Positions 44,363-55,190 are shown, counted from the stretch's first letter. The stretch: DNA of 64,000 nt from Trinickia mobilis (GCF_017315705.1 NZ_JAFLRF010000012.1:94805-158804); one strand, 5' to 3'. Made by a program: numbers and translations. Notes: generated by a model from the sequence alone, not told the origin.

Positions 44363-44950
44363 TCAGCCCTCCGACGGCTTTCTTGTCTTGCGGGGCGTTT
44401 TCGCTTTCGGCGGGAGTTCGTCGGTTTGCGGCGTGATCGTTGCGGAATCTCGCGCAGCCTCCTCATATATCCCGGTCAAAAGCGACATGAAACGTGCGCC
44501 CTTTTCGAATTTTTCCTCGACGTCGCTAATTTCCTCCAGGCGCTTTACCAATATTTCCTGTCTGACTTTGTAATATTCATCCGTCAGCTTCACGCCCAAT
44601 TCGCTTGCGGCATACGAGTATGTCTTGTTATTTTTGTCCCCCTGCTTCTCGATCAGCCCAGCGGCCTCCAGCTTTCTTAGACTGTATTGAATATTGGGGA
44701 TATCGTCGCGATTCATCAACCGGGCAATCGTGGCACTGTTCTTCGGGCGGTCCTGCATGCGGATCACGTGCAGGATGACATGCTCCTGGTACTTGATATC
44801 CACATCCGCAGCAATCGTGATCATGCCCGTCGTAAGAACAAAACGCGAAAACGATTCATAAAAGCGGATCAGCGACCACTCAAACTCTGTTGCTTTGTAT
44901 TCCATATCCGATTTTGCGAGATGCCATCCACGGTAGAATTTCGGCTCCAT
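44363..44950 (-). CDS. MarR-like winged-helix regulator
   Basis: A 195-residue regulator. A helical N-terminal dimer region precedes the winged helix (about 60-130: SATIARLMNRDDIPNIQYSLRKLEAAGLIEKQGDKNNKTYSY), and a Lys/Pro/Arg-rich tail follows (last 25 residues). It faces the Rieske operon convergently. The AATTGAC dyad between the two arms of the cluster is its likely site. The start is uncertain: ATG at 44950 keeps conserved-looking N-terminal residues but has a ribosome site too close, and ATG at 44905 is an alternative. Confidence 0.82.
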   Translation of the reverse strand: MEPKFYRGWHLAKSDMEYKATEFEWSLIRFYESFSRFVLTTGMITIAADVDIKYQEHVILHVIRMQDRPKNSATIARLMNRDDIPNIQYSLRKLEAAGLIEKQGDKNNKTYSYAASELGVKLTDEYYKVRQEILVKRLEEISDVEEKFEKGARFMSLLTGIYEEAARDSATITPQTDELPPKAKTPRKTRKPSEG

Positions 44951-45388
44951 TCCCTAACTCGCGTTCCAAGATTAACAGTTGCACATTAGGCACACCTCAA
45001 ACGCCGGACTCCCGTGCGGCTCGTATCAGCGTTTGCAGGATTTTCACCCACACGCGATCATCGTGCCCCACCACAGCAGCGATTCGACGTGCACATCCTT
45101 CACCGGCGGACGACCGGCCAGGCGCAAGCATCGTCACGATCGCTGTTGGTGAGTTTCCTGATCGGGATCAAGGCGCACAATCCAGCGATCCTACATCGAT
45201 TTTCCATTGATCTGAAATAAATAGTGTATCAATCCTGTTTTCGCGCAATGGCCTGAAGAACCGAATCGCCGTCGTGTGTGAGGCGGGGACACATTCCGCG
45301 CAGCCGCGCCTTCAATTTCGATCCATAATGATTTGGCTCGATGACCGCCAGATTCGGTTCACTCGGCACGAAAGCGACGGAGATGGGC
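44951..45388. other. Intergenic stretch, no recognised gene
   Basis: About 440 bp between the MarR-like gene and the Mth938-domain gene. Short frames on both strands are not protein-like. The promoters of both flanking genes must lie here; no dyad comparable to that at 38969 was seen. Confidence 0.5.
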
Positions 45389-45736
45389 ATGCGCTTTGAA
45401 GCTTTTTCCTTTGGTTCGATCCGTATTGACGGTGTCACCTACGAGCACGACGTGGTGATCGACCGCGGGCAGGTTCGCAAACGCAAGAAAAAGCCGTCCA
45501 AGGCGTTCCGCGCTGCCTTCGGCCACACACCGCTATCGATGGCAGAGGCCATACCTTGGGAATGCCGGCGCTTGGTGATCGGGACCGGCACCGGGGCGTT
45601 GCCCGTGATGGAAGAAGTGAAGCACGAGGCCGAGCTTCGACACGTCAAACTCGTTATTCTGCCGACCGCGGAGGCGATCGCCCGGCTGAAGAAGCATGCT
45701 GGCAAGACCAACGCAATTCTGCATGTCACGTGCTAG
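45389..45736 (+). CDS. Mth938-domain (DUF498/AAMDC-type) protein
   Basis: A 115-residue small domain protein: FSFGSIRIDGVTYEHDVVI at the start and ECRRLVIGTGTGALPVMEEV in the middle are typical. Start at ATG 45389 is suggested by GGAG 6 bases upstream; ATG codons at 45383 and 45341 are in frame. The cellular role of the family is not established. No operon partner is clear. Confidence 0.78.
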   Translation: MRFEAFSFGSIRIDGVTYEHDVVIDRGQVRKRKKKPSKAFRAAFGHTPLSMAEAIPWECRRLVIGTGTGALPVMEEVKHEAELRHVKLVILPTAEAIARLKKHAGKTNAILHVTC

Positions 45737-45863
45737 CGTCGACTCCTTGCTCCGGCGTGCCGCTCTCGCCAGGCCTGAACGCTCTCCCCCTGCGACACGG
45801 GAATCCTTCGTATCTGCAGGACTGGCACAATCGAGGTGATCTTCGTGCCGCCCAGGAATCGTC

Positions 45864-47675
<1,812 letters not shown>

Positions 47676-47753
47676 GTTGTGGTTTCCGGGACGCACACCG
47701 TCAACTCGGCGCGTCAACGGGACCTGCGGACCGCCGCCGGCCTGACTGCACGA

Positions 47754-48038
47754 TCACGCGCGGACTTGCGGCAGCCGCACCTCCGGACAAGCGGCTTCGT
47801 CCAGCCGCGGTGTGCTCACCGGCGCGGCAGGCACCCCCGTGTCGAACGCGTCGAGCTCCAGCAGCAGGTCGTTTATCGCGCAAAGCTGCGCTTTCGTAAG
47901 CGACGGTACATCCCGGAGCTGCTGGACGCGTTTGCGCCAGTATGAGGAAGGAAGAATCGGGCCTGCAAGGTCCCCGAGTAACGACACCCGCATCATGCGG
48001 GCAACATGGGTGATATCTTGATCAATCAGCTGCTTCAT
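47754..48038 (-). CDS. Conserved small hypothetical protein
   Basis: A 94-residue soluble, helix-rich protein starting at ATG 48038 (MKQLIDQDITHVARMMRVS); the longer frame to 48194 adds low-complexity residues with no better ribosome site. I associate this N-terminal pattern with short Burkholderia-group proteins of unknown role, but recognise no domain. Confidence 0.6.
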   Translation of the reverse strand: MKQLIDQDITHVARMMRVSLLGDLAGPILPSSYWRKRVQQLRDVPSLTKAQLCAINDLLLELDAFDTGVPAAPVSTPRLDEAACPEVRLPQVRA

Positions 48039-48150
48039 AGGGTCCCCGTCGATGCTGTTCTCTTTTTTTGCAGCGGTCCAGGCGCATTCATTCGACAAAT
48101 ACTTTAGCTCCGATGCGCTGCGGCAAGCCCATTCGGCGCGACGCTCCCGC

Positions 48151-48411
48151 TCAGTCGAAATCGCGCGTTTCGAGTTCGACTGACTGGCCGCCATTTTGCT
48201 CGAGCACGCGCCGCGCGACGTCTTCGATTCTCTTGCGATTAGCCTCGAATGCTTTGATCAGGTCGTGCGAAGACGTTCCCGTATTACCGAAATGGTCGTT
48301 CAACGCGTCCATGGAGATGCTGCACCATACTTCCTTGCCCTGAACGCTCGCTTCGAACGCAACGCGCGCGGCCGCCACCGCGTGGCGCCGGCCCGTAAAT
48401 TCGATCGACAT
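48151..48411 (-). CDS. DUF1488-like small protein
   Basis: An 86-residue protein (MSIEFTGRRHAVAAARVAFEA... then KEVWCSISMDALNDHF, helical C-terminus) with the pattern of the DUF1488 family, whose role is unknown. ATG at 48411 is chosen to fit family length; the ribosome site is weak. Confidence 0.65.
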   Translation of the reverse strand: MSIEFTGRRHAVAAARVAFEASVQGKEVWCSISMDALNDHFGNTGTSSHDLIKAFEANRKRIEDVARRVLEQNGGQSVELETRDFD

Positions 48412-48639
48412 TTCACTTCTCCATGCTTGCGGAAAACGTAGCGCTCCGTTTCCGTTGCGCTGTTCCTGTCCGGAATGGCGGCAACGCGCGAGACACGCGC
48501 CGCGCGACGCCTTTCGCCTCAGGGCACGCCGCCATTGTGCAGCAAGCCGCACTCAAATGGCGGAGCATCGAGCCGTTCACCCATGATTTTTATTTCAGAT
48601 CCAGCAAGAATTCCAAGTCCCAGCACCGCCATCGGAACA

Positions 48640-48960
48640 TCATGAACGGCTACGCGTGCTAGCCGCCGCCAACAGACGATCGACCATCCGATCATGCTGC
48701 CGCAGCGCCTCAATATACGTCGCGGACGGGATCGTCACGCTTTGCTCGCGACCTTCGATGATGCTCGTGGAATAAGGTGATTTCGATCCATCCGAGCTGG
48801 CTGTCCCCTCGAATCGAGTCAGCACGCTAGTGCCCAGGCTCTCGAATTCCGTCAGTCGAAGAACCGTGTCGTTATCTGCCATCCATTGAGACCACGCCTC
48901 CGGATCAAAAACTTCAACCATGCGGCGACATTCGCCCAGAATGAAATATCGTGTGGACAT
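48640..48960 (-). CDS. Hypothetical protein
   Basis: A 106-residue soluble protein (MSTRYFILGECRRMVEVFDPEAWSQWM...). AGAGGGA sits 5 bases before ATG 48960, a good reason to trust it over the longer frame. Trp/Asp-rich N-terminal half and helical C-terminus. No domain recognised. Confidence 0.6.
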   Translation of the reverse strand: MSTRYFILGECRRMVEVFDPEAWSQWMADNDTVLRLTEFESLGTSVLTRFEGTASSDGSKSPYSTSIIEGREQSVTIPSATYIEALRQHDRMVDRLLAAASTRSRS

Positions 48961-49008
48961 GCAAGTCCCTCTCGCTGAGCGAACGGTGGGTATCGACATT
49001 TCCCCGGT

Positions 49009-50046
49009 CTAATCAGGACTTTGGCCAACCAACGCCGACGTACCGGACCATGCCGCCTGCACTTCTGCTATCAGTGCTGCCGAGCGTCCTTCGTAACGCG
49101 GCGAAAAGTGGAACGGCACAACCGCCCGGGCTCCGATGCGGCGCGCGATCAGACCTGCCTGGCGGGCCGTCAGGTGGTTCTTGCGCAGACCATGCGCCTT
49201 GTCCTCGTCAAGAAATACGCTCTCGATAAAAAGCAGGTCCACATCGTGCATCAACTGCGACAGGGTCTCTACGTTCGATTCCGTGTAGCGCAGGTCTGTT
49301 ACGTAGCCAATGCGCTGCCCAGGAATAACGGCGAGGATCAGGTGACGTAGCTCGCCCACCTGTCGAATCATGGCGTGCTCGCCATCCCGATCGCGCCACA
49401 GCACCTGAATCGGCGCATCGTCAGGCGCGCCAGTCAGCACCGCGTGTTTCAGTTCGCGCAGCCACGCACCCGCCGACACCCCCAGTGTCGCGAGCCGATC
49501 CTTCGCGACTGCGATGCGGGCCTTCTCTTCGATCAGGTACGCAACGCAGGGGATGTCATGATCGACAAAGCGGCCACGCACGCGAAAGGTCGCTTCGTTA
49601 TGCACCACGTCGTCAGATCGTTCGAAGGACGCGCCGGCTTCGCGGGCAAACTGTCTTCGACTTGAAAAGAGTGCGCGCCGCCCGCCACCGCCCACGCCGA
49701 TTTCGCGAGCGTCGATCACCAACTCGACCTCGTAACGATGCACAACGTTCCAGGTATAGGCGCGCAGCTTGTGTTCGATTTGTTCAAGGAAGTTGGGGCC
49801 GCCAAACATGACGATGCCAGCCTTGCGCCCGAGTATCACGCGCAAGAGGTGATCGAAGCCGCAAAAATGGTCCAAGTGCGCATGGGTAACAAACACATGT
49901 GACAAACGCATCAGTTGGCGGGGCAGCAGCCTGCTGATATCGCCAAGATCGAAAAGGAGCGCGCGCCGTTCGTCGCGAAAGTCCACATACAGACCTGGGT
50001 CGCCGAATGCGTCGTTGACAAGCCAGGGTTCGAATAGGACGTGCAT
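49009..50046 (-). CDS. Metallo-beta-lactamase-fold hydrolase, RNase Z-like
   Basis: A 345-residue protein. Zinc motif HAHLDHFCGFDHLLR near residue 54, Asp in YVTDLRYTE and a late His in VPFHFSPRYEGR, all typical of RNase Z/ELAC-type enzymes. Whether it processes tRNA 3' ends or another phosphodiester cannot be told; canonical RNase Z has an exosite arm that I do not see clearly. Single gene. Confidence 0.82.
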   Translation of the reverse strand: MHVLFEPWLVNDAFGDPGLYVDFRDERRALLFDLGDISRLLPRQLMRLSHVFVTHAHLDHFCGFDHLLRVILGRKAGIVMFGGPNFLEQIEHKLRAYTWNVVHRYEVELVIDAREIGVGGGGRRALFSSRRQFAREAGASFERSDDVVHNEATFRVRGRFVDHDIPCVAYLIEEKARIAVAKDRLATLGVSAGAWLRELKHAVLTGAPDDAPIQVLWRDRDGEHAMIRQVGELRHLILAVIPGQRIGYVTDLRYTESNVETLSQLMHDVDLLFIESVFLDEDKAHGLRKNHLTARQAGLIARRIGARAVVPFHFSPRYEGRSAALIAEVQAAWSGTSALVGQSPD

Positions 50047-50080
50047 GGATTAGTCATCCTGCCGGTGGCGCCGACGTGAA

Positions 50081-50303
50081 TCACGCGGCCGGCTCCGTGC
50101 CCGGCGCCGGCATCTGCTCAGCATCGAAGGGCCCGGCGCTTTCGTCTGCCCCCGTCTTCTCGCTTGCGGTCTTGAGCCGTTGCGCTCCAGGCAAGTCGCA
50201 ATAGCGCTGCCGGAAGCCGCGCCGTTTCGACTTTGCAGCATACATCGCAGCATCCGCATTGAGAAGCAGGTCGCGCGCAGAGGTGCCGTCCTGCGGAAGG
50301 CGC
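50081..50303 (-). pseudogene. C-terminal fragment of a GGDEF (diguanylate cyclase) protein
   Basis: The minus strand encodes DGTSARDLLLNADAAMYAAKS, exactly the last helix of GGDEF domains (LL..AD.AMY.AK), followed by about 45 tail residues and TGA at 50081. The catalytic half is absent and the fragment abuts the 3' end of the SET-domain gene. It is a dead relic. Confidence 0.68.
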
Positions 50304-50316
50304 AGATGTCACTATC

Positions 50317-50784
50317 CTAAGGGGTGCTTCGCAGTAGCCGGTGGTCCCCCGCGGAGAGCATCGTGCCTCGACAGCCAGCCGCCTGGCAGCGGCACGCGTA
50401 GGATCGGGTGATCGCAGCGGTCCGGCGGCCGTCGACCTGCAGCTGATAGTCGATGAAAAGCTCCGCGCCCTTCCTGACGGGACGCGTTGTCCTGATGAAT
50501 ACCCGTTCGCCGACCTGTTCAGCCTCGCAGTTCGGTGCGCAGCTGTGATTGAGCCATCGAGCAGAATTCCCTCCCCGAGCACCGTCTATTACCCTCCCGT
50601 CATCCAGGCCGAAGAAAAAGGTGTGGCCCTCTTCACCGCCTGAAAGTGCGTAAGCCCGTTGCGCCTTCTTCCACGAGACGAGCTCGCCTTTGTATTCGAG
50701 AATCAACGTGCCGGCCCGGATATTGGCAAGCGCGAAGACGCCTCGGCCGTGAACGGGGGAATGGCAAACGACGATACGACGCAT
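50317..50784 (-). CDS. SET-domain protein lysine methyltransferase
   Basis: A 155-residue protein with a nearly complete SET domain: SPVHGRGVFALANI, then NSARWLNHSCAPNCEAE (SAM/active-site motif), KGAELFIDYQL (catalytic Tyr), and a post-SET-like Cys cluster ACRCQAAGCRG. ATG at 50784 is the family-like start; an in-frame ATG 9 codons upstream exists. Eukaryotic-type SET proteins in bacteria methylate host or bacterial DNA-binding proteins. An HU gene lies 350 bp away, an appealing but unproved target. Confidence 0.87.
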   Translation of the reverse strand: MRRIVVCHSPVHGRGVFALANIRAGTLILEYKGELVSWKKAQRAYALSGGEEGHTFFFGLDDGRVIDGARGGNSARWLNHSCAPNCEAEQVGERVFIRTTRPVRKGAELFIDYQLQVDGRRTAAITRSYACRCQAAGCRGTMLSAGDHRLLRSTP

Positions 50785-50881
50785 GACTGTGTGGTGTGAG
50801 AGAAGCGGCAATCACCCGATGGATTCACGGATGAGCGCTGCTTCGTTATGATAGGGACGTTACAAAAACGCCGGCACGTCC

Positions 50882-51085
50882 ATGACCGTTTTTTCTATCC
50901 GTGAGCGAAAGAAGAGCAAGCCCGTGCGCGGTGCGCTTGCCCGATATCAGGATCGTATTGTTGAAGTGCTCGGAGAAGCGCGCGGTCAGCGCGTGATGAT
51001 CCGTTCGATCCACGCGGACGGTGTCGAACGCTGCACCGCGGTGAAGTGGATGAATCTGATACCACTGGATAGCCAACTGTTCTAG
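50882..51085 (+). CDS. Conserved small hypothetical protein
   Basis: A 67-residue basic protein (MTVFSIRERKKSKPVRGALARYQ... then GQRVMIRSIHADGVERCTAVKWMNL). The pattern suggests a small beta-fold, possibly nucleic-acid binding, but that is a guess. The ribosome site is poor. It lies between the SET and HU genes. Confidence 0.55.
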   Translation: MTVFSIRERKKSKPVRGALARYQDRIVEVLGEARGQRVMIRSIHADGVERCTAVKWMNLIPLDSQLF

Positions 51086-51135
51086 CCGAATGAACGTCCC
51101 TCAATCCGTGCAAACGCAATGGCTCCCGGCAAAGC

Positions 51136-51411
51136 CTATTGATTGACCGCGTCCTTGAACGCCTTGCCGGCGGTGAACTTCACGGTCTTTGCCGCCGGGA
51201 TGGTGATCTCCTGACCCGTCGCCGGATTTCGGCCGGTCCGTTCCGCCCGCGCGCCGGTCGAAAAGGAGCCGAAGCCGATCAGCTGCACAGTGTCCCCTTT
51301 CGTAGCGGCGGCGATGATCGCGCCGATGACCGCATCGATCGCCTCATTGGTTGCTGCCTTGCTCTCGCCGGTCGCCGCGGCGACCGCATCCACCAGTTCC
51401 TGCTTGTTCAT
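51136..51411 (-). CDS. HU family DNA-binding protein
   Basis: A 91-residue nucleoid protein. [40 protein letters not shown] (the DNA-binding arm with the conserved RNP) and [17 protein letters not shown] match HU-alpha/beta. It is a homodimer bending DNA. Single gene, convergent with the small gene at 50882. Many Burkholderia carry several HU paralogues; which one this is cannot be told. Confidence 0.94.
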   Translation of the reverse strand: MNKQELVDAVAAATGESKAATNEAIDAVIGAIIAAATKGDTVQLIGFGSFSTGARAERTGRNPATGQEITIPAAKTVKFTAGKAFKDAVNQ

Positions 51412-51527
51412 TGCCGATCCTTTGTTGTGTCTGGGCCTCTACCGTACCGGATCACCCCGCTCTCGCGCAACAGCCGGCTGCCTTCCACCCCGCATTCGTG
51501 TATGGGCCGTCATCGGGCCGTGCCGTG

Positions 51528-52400
51528 TCAGCGCGTCTTCATGTAAGCGGCGTACAGGCCGGCATGCAGATCGCGCAACGCCTTGCGGCGCTCGACGAGA
51601 TCATGATGACGGCCCTGACGCTCAAGGCTCAGGATCTGCCGAAGCAACGACGCCGCCCGCTCGGCGTCGACGTGACGCGACAGTTGTGCCTCGCGCAAGC
51701 GGTCCGCCAGTGCCGGCTTCACCGTGAGGAGCCACGCCGGAAACCACGCGAAATCAGTCGTCTCGCCCGTCCCGACGAATTCCGTGTCGAACTGCCTGCG
51801 CAACGCGTCCAGCGACACGTCCCCGAGACGGGACAGCAGCGCCACGCAGCGAACGGGTGCAAGCCACGCCAGTTCCGCGAGCAGCGGCCACACGACGTCG
51901 AGGCCATCGGCGCAATAGCACGCCTCGGTCATCCACGCAAGCGGCGCCGGGATGCGACGCCACGACGCGATCCGCTCGACCGCCTGCTTCGCCGCGTCCC
52001 AGTCACCCGCCTGCAGCCACATTGGGGTTGCGTGATGGTCGCTGTAGTCGGCGTCAAATGGCAGGGCGGCGGCTCGCTGCGCGAGCGCTCGCCAGCACGG
52101 CACCAGCCATGCCCTGGCAGCCTGCTCGCCGAACAGGCGTCGGGCCGCCGGCGCAATCTCATCCGCCAGCACCCGGCGGGCTTCGGCGAGCGCAGGATGG
52201 TCAACGAAGCGCGCGCTCGGCGCGTCCTCGAGCGCGGTGACGAGTACCGAGAGCATCGGCACGGTGTCGTCGGCGGGATACTCGTGCGCCAGCCGCTCCC
52301 AGGCCTGGCGGGCATCGACGGCATGGCGCCGTTGCAAGGCGTCGAGCACATCGTTGCGGAGCATGACATCACGGCTATCGGCGAACAGGTCAAGTTGCAT
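51528..52400 (-). CDS. Conserved hypothetical, helical-repeat protein
   Basis: A 290-residue soluble protein rich in Trp, Ala and Leu with a repeated helical pattern (AWERLAHEYP, WLQAGDWDAAKQAVERI, WLAPVRCVALLSRLGD) that suggests TPR-like folding. Starts MQLDLFADSRDVMLRNDVL. No catalytic motif. I cannot name a function. Confidence 0.62.
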   Translation of the reverse strand: MQLDLFADSRDVMLRNDVLDALQRRHAVDARQAWERLAHEYPADDTVPMLSVLVTALEDAPSARFVDHPALAEARRVLADEIAPAARRLFGEQAARAWLVPCWRALAQRAAALPFDADYSDHHATPMWLQAGDWDAAKQAVERIASWRRIPAPLAWMTEACYCADGLDVVWPLLAELAWLAPVRCVALLSRLGDVSLDALRRQFDTEFVGTGETTDFAWFPAWLLTVKPALADRLREAQLSRHVDAERAASLLRQILSLERQGRHHDLVERRKALRDLHAGLYAAYMKTR

Positions 52401-52837
52401 CGCGGCAGGCCTCAGAAGAGCTGATCATTCAAGTCAGCAAGGTTAGCCGATATGAACGCTCCCGCCGCAAACTTCGGTAGCCCCTTACCCCACCTTCGCC
52501 TCGCGACAATTCACCCGCTCGCGGGCCACGCTTGTCACCCCGAACCGCCAGTTGGCACACAAACGCGCATCCACCTCGCGGACCGGCTGAAAGCGCTGCT
52601 CGGGCTGGGGTCTAGCGCGTTTGCCCGTACTGGCAACGCGAACAGCTCAACCTTTTCCCCACCTCGCCGATATACCGCTCGAACGCAGCGTCGAGTTGGA
52701 CAGACGCGACAAGGAAGGCAGCCGCAGAAACCATCACTCGGTCCCCATGTCAAGCCCATCAGGTCGTCAACGCTGCGAGCGTAGGCCAAACCGCAATCCC
52801 CGAATTCAGGTGCCTCAGGAGGGCACGCTTCACGATC
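52401..52837. other. Intergenic stretch, no recognised gene
   Basis: About 440 bp upstream of the secreted protein gene. Short frames lack start signals or family likeness. An AGGAGG-like sequence at about 52817 may be the ribosome site for the next gene, although it is distant (about 15 bases). Confidence 0.45.
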
Positions 52838-54751
52838 ATGAAACGAATCTATTCCACGTTCCTCGCCGCACTGCTGATCGCTACGCTTGCGCCGGAGTGC
52901 CAGGCACAGTACGCCACCGACTGGGTGGCGAACACGTTTGGGACCAACGCCACCCGCGTGGGTAGCGTCGCGCGCTCCATGTGGATAGCGCCCGAGGGCG
53001 TCATCTACACGGCTTCCATGTGGGACGAAAACGAAGGCGGTGTCGCGATATACCAGAACGGCCAAAGCCTAGGGTCCATAGGAGGTCACAGCGAATTTCA
53101 GGGCGGCGCCATTACGGGTAATGCAACTTCGATCTTCGCCGCTCTGCAATTCAATACCGCTTACGGCAGCGGCACGGTGGGGCGGTACAACCGAACCACT
53201 CAAACTCGCGACTTTCTCATCTCGATCAGCGCAACAACGACTGAGCAGCGGGCTGATGTCATCACGGGGCTCGCGACGTCGGGCCCGCTCCTCTATGCGA
53301 GCGACTTTCCTGGAAATCGCGTCCGCGTCTACACCACCGACGGCGTCTGGCGGCAGGATATCGCCGTCTCAGGCCCTGGCGCGCTCGCGGTGGACAGCGC
53401 AGGAAACATTTGGGTTGCGCAGAAAAGTGCGGGCGCGATCCTCGAATTCAATCCGGCCGGCGTGCTCGTGAATACCATCCAGATGTCCGTCGCCTCTCGA
53501 CCGTCCTCGCTGTATTTCGACTCGTCGACCGGGCGTCTCATGATCGGCGACGAGGGCCCCGACATGAACATCAAGATCTATAACATCTTGGGCATTCCAT
53601 TTCTGGTCGGTACCTTTGGCATTCAGGGGGGATATCTCGATACGACAATGGGGATCAAGGGCCAGGTCGGCGATAAGCGTTTTACCCGCGTCACCGGCAT
53701 CGGCAAAGACGCCGCCGGCAACCTGTACGTGCTCAACAACCCGTGGGGCGGAAGCTGGGACCTCGGCCGCGACGGCGGCACCGACATTCACGCCTACGAC
53801 AGTTTTGGCCACCTGCAATGGAAGCTTCAGTCTCTCAACTTCGAAGGGGGCGCCGCTCCGGACCCGAGCACTGACGGCGCATACTTCTATGGAGGCACCA
53901 ATATCTACACCGGCTCCGCTGGGGGAACCTTCGTAGCGAACACGGTCGATCCGATCGACTATCCATCCGATCCACGCATCAACATCAACGATCGCTCACG
54001 GGATGAGCACTTCGGTCAACTTGCCACCGTCGGCGCCAACCGGATCCTCGTGGCGTCCGGCCAGAATCCCGATACCTTCTACTTCTTCCACTTCAATGCT
54101 GCGAATGGTTACATCGCAATACCGGACGCCACGCTTCCAGGTACGGCGTTCAATACGACCGCACCGGTCAGGGACGGATTCAGCCTAGACAGCAAAGGGG
54201 ACGTCTGGGCCGGTTTGGACAAGACGAATGCCATCTGGCACTACCCGCTGAACGGCTTCGATGCCAACGGCCATCCGAGTTGGGGAGCAGGAATTGCAAC
54301 GCCCATTCCGGGCACGATCACGCCATTGACGCGGATCATCTACCTGCCGGAAAGCGACACGATGATCCTGGCACAGGGCGTTGCCGGGAGCACCGACTGG
54401 ACGTCGATCGGAACGCGGATCGAGGTGTATCACGGCTGGCTCGCAGGCAACACGACCGTTCCTAATCCGGTGATCAACCTCACCAGCGCCAATCCCAAGT
54501 CGATCGCGGCGGCCGGCAACTATCTCTTCGTCGGATACGTACACACGGTGCCCAACATCGATGCCTTCAATCTGACCACGGGCAGCCTGGACACCACGTT
54601 GATCAACAGCACCCCCAACACCGTGTACGTCGGCAATGACGTGGATTCGATGTACGGCCTTAGATCGTACCGCCGGTCGACCGGGGAGTACGTGATCACG
54701 AAGGACAACTACAACGGGACCAGCGTCATCGTTTATCGCTGGACACCCTGA
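52838..54751 (+). CDS. Secreted beta-propeller-like protein
   Basis: A 637-residue protein with a signal peptide (about 1-23, cleavage near CQA-QYA). The mature part is made of repeated beta-strand units of NHL/SMP30 style (GALAVDSAGNIWVAQKSAG, ITGIGKDAAGNLYVLNNPW, DGFSLDSKGDVWAGLDKT). Asn, Gly and Thr are unusually frequent for the region. No cysteine-rich or anchoring motif. Such proteins bind ligands or act as lactonase-like enzymes, but I see no obvious metal-site signature. Single gene. Confidence 0.75.
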   Translation: MKRIYSTFLAALLIATLAPECQAQYATDWVANTFGTNATRVGSVARSMWIAPEGVIYTASMWDENEGGVAIYQNGQSLGSIGGHSEFQGGAITGNATSIFAALQFNTAYGSGTVGRYNRTTQTRDFLISISATTTEQRADVITGLATSGPLLYASDFPGNRVRVYTTDGVWRQDIAVSGPGALAVDSAGNIWVAQKSAGAILEFNPAGVLVNTIQMSVASRPSSLYFDSSTGRLMIGDEGPDMNIKIYNILGIPFLVGTFGIQGGYLDTTMGIKGQVGDKRFTRVTGIGKDAAGNLYVLNNPWGGSWDLGRDGGTDIHAYDSFGHLQWKLQSLNFEGGAAPDPSTDGAYFYGGTNIYTGSAGGTFVANTVDPIDYPSDPRININDRSRDEHFGQLATVGANRILVASGQNPDTFYFFHFNAANGYIAIPDATLPGTAFNTTAPVRDGFSLDSKGDVWAGLDKTNAIWHYPLNGFDANGHPSWGAGIATPIPGTITPLTRIIYLPESDTMILAQGVAGSTDWTSIGTRIEVYHGWLAGNTTVPNPVINLTSANPKSIAAAGNYLFVGYVHTVPNIDAFNLTTGSLDTTLINSTPNTVYVGNDVDSMYGLRSYRRSTGEYVITKDNYNGTSVIVYRWTP

Positions 54752-54929
54752 TCTAGAGCTTGACGGTTTGCCTAACGAAGCGTAGCCTTCGTCGCTGAAG
54801 TCTTCAAGAAGCGCGATTGCTGCTCATCATTCACCGCAGAGTGCGGTATTCGTTGTCCTTTCCCTCCTTGATTCTTTATCGTGCGTCCAAATCGGGGCGC
54901 ATACATTCGTTTACTTTCAGGGGATCTTC
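54752..54929 (+). other. Leader region of the cold-shock gene
   Basis: A 178-base stretch before the csp ATG, AT-richer than its surroundings (for instance 54838-54910). A long 5' leader is usual for cspA-type genes and would give thermosensitive translation. This is expected from the family, not shown here. Confidence 0.4.
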
Positions 54930-55133
54930 ATGGATACCGGTACCGTTAAGTGGTTTAACGACAGCAAGGGTTTTGGCTTTATCACGCCCGACAAAGGCGG
55001 CGATGACCTGTTCGCGCACTTCTCAGAAATTCGCAGCGATGGCTTCAAGACCCTCGCTGAAAATCAAAAAGTCAGCTATGAGACGAAGAAGGGCCCCAAG
55101 GGCCTGCAAGCCTCGAACATCACCCCGCTGTAA
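54930..55133 (+). CDS. Cold-shock protein, CspA family
   Basis: A 67-residue single cold-shock domain binding single-stranded [21 protein letters not shown] (RNP1) and DLFAHFSEI (RNP2). GGGGATC precedes the ATG; the longer frame in another phase is spurious. A strong terminator follows. Confidence 0.95.
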   Translation: MDTGTVKWFNDSKGFGFITPDKGGDDLFAHFSEIRSDGFKTLAENQKVSYETKKGPKGLQASNITPL

Positions 55134-55156
55134 TCTGCCGCTGTAATCTGCATCAT

Positions 55157-55190
55157 CTGCCGGTCCCGCGTGCGGGGCCGGCAGTTTAGC
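55157..55190 (+). terminator. Intrinsic terminator after the cold-shock gene
   Basis: CTGCCGG-TCCCGC loop GT GCGGGG-CCGGCAG forms a long GC-rich stem (55157-55184) followed by TTTAG, 24 bases after the csp stop. The T-run is short but the stem is very stable. Confidence 0.75.

Noticed and set aside
54755-54775. Short sequence CTTGACGGTTTGC near 54760 repeated near 58398
   Set aside because: Only 13 bp, no flanking similarity and no inverted mate; most likely coincidence.
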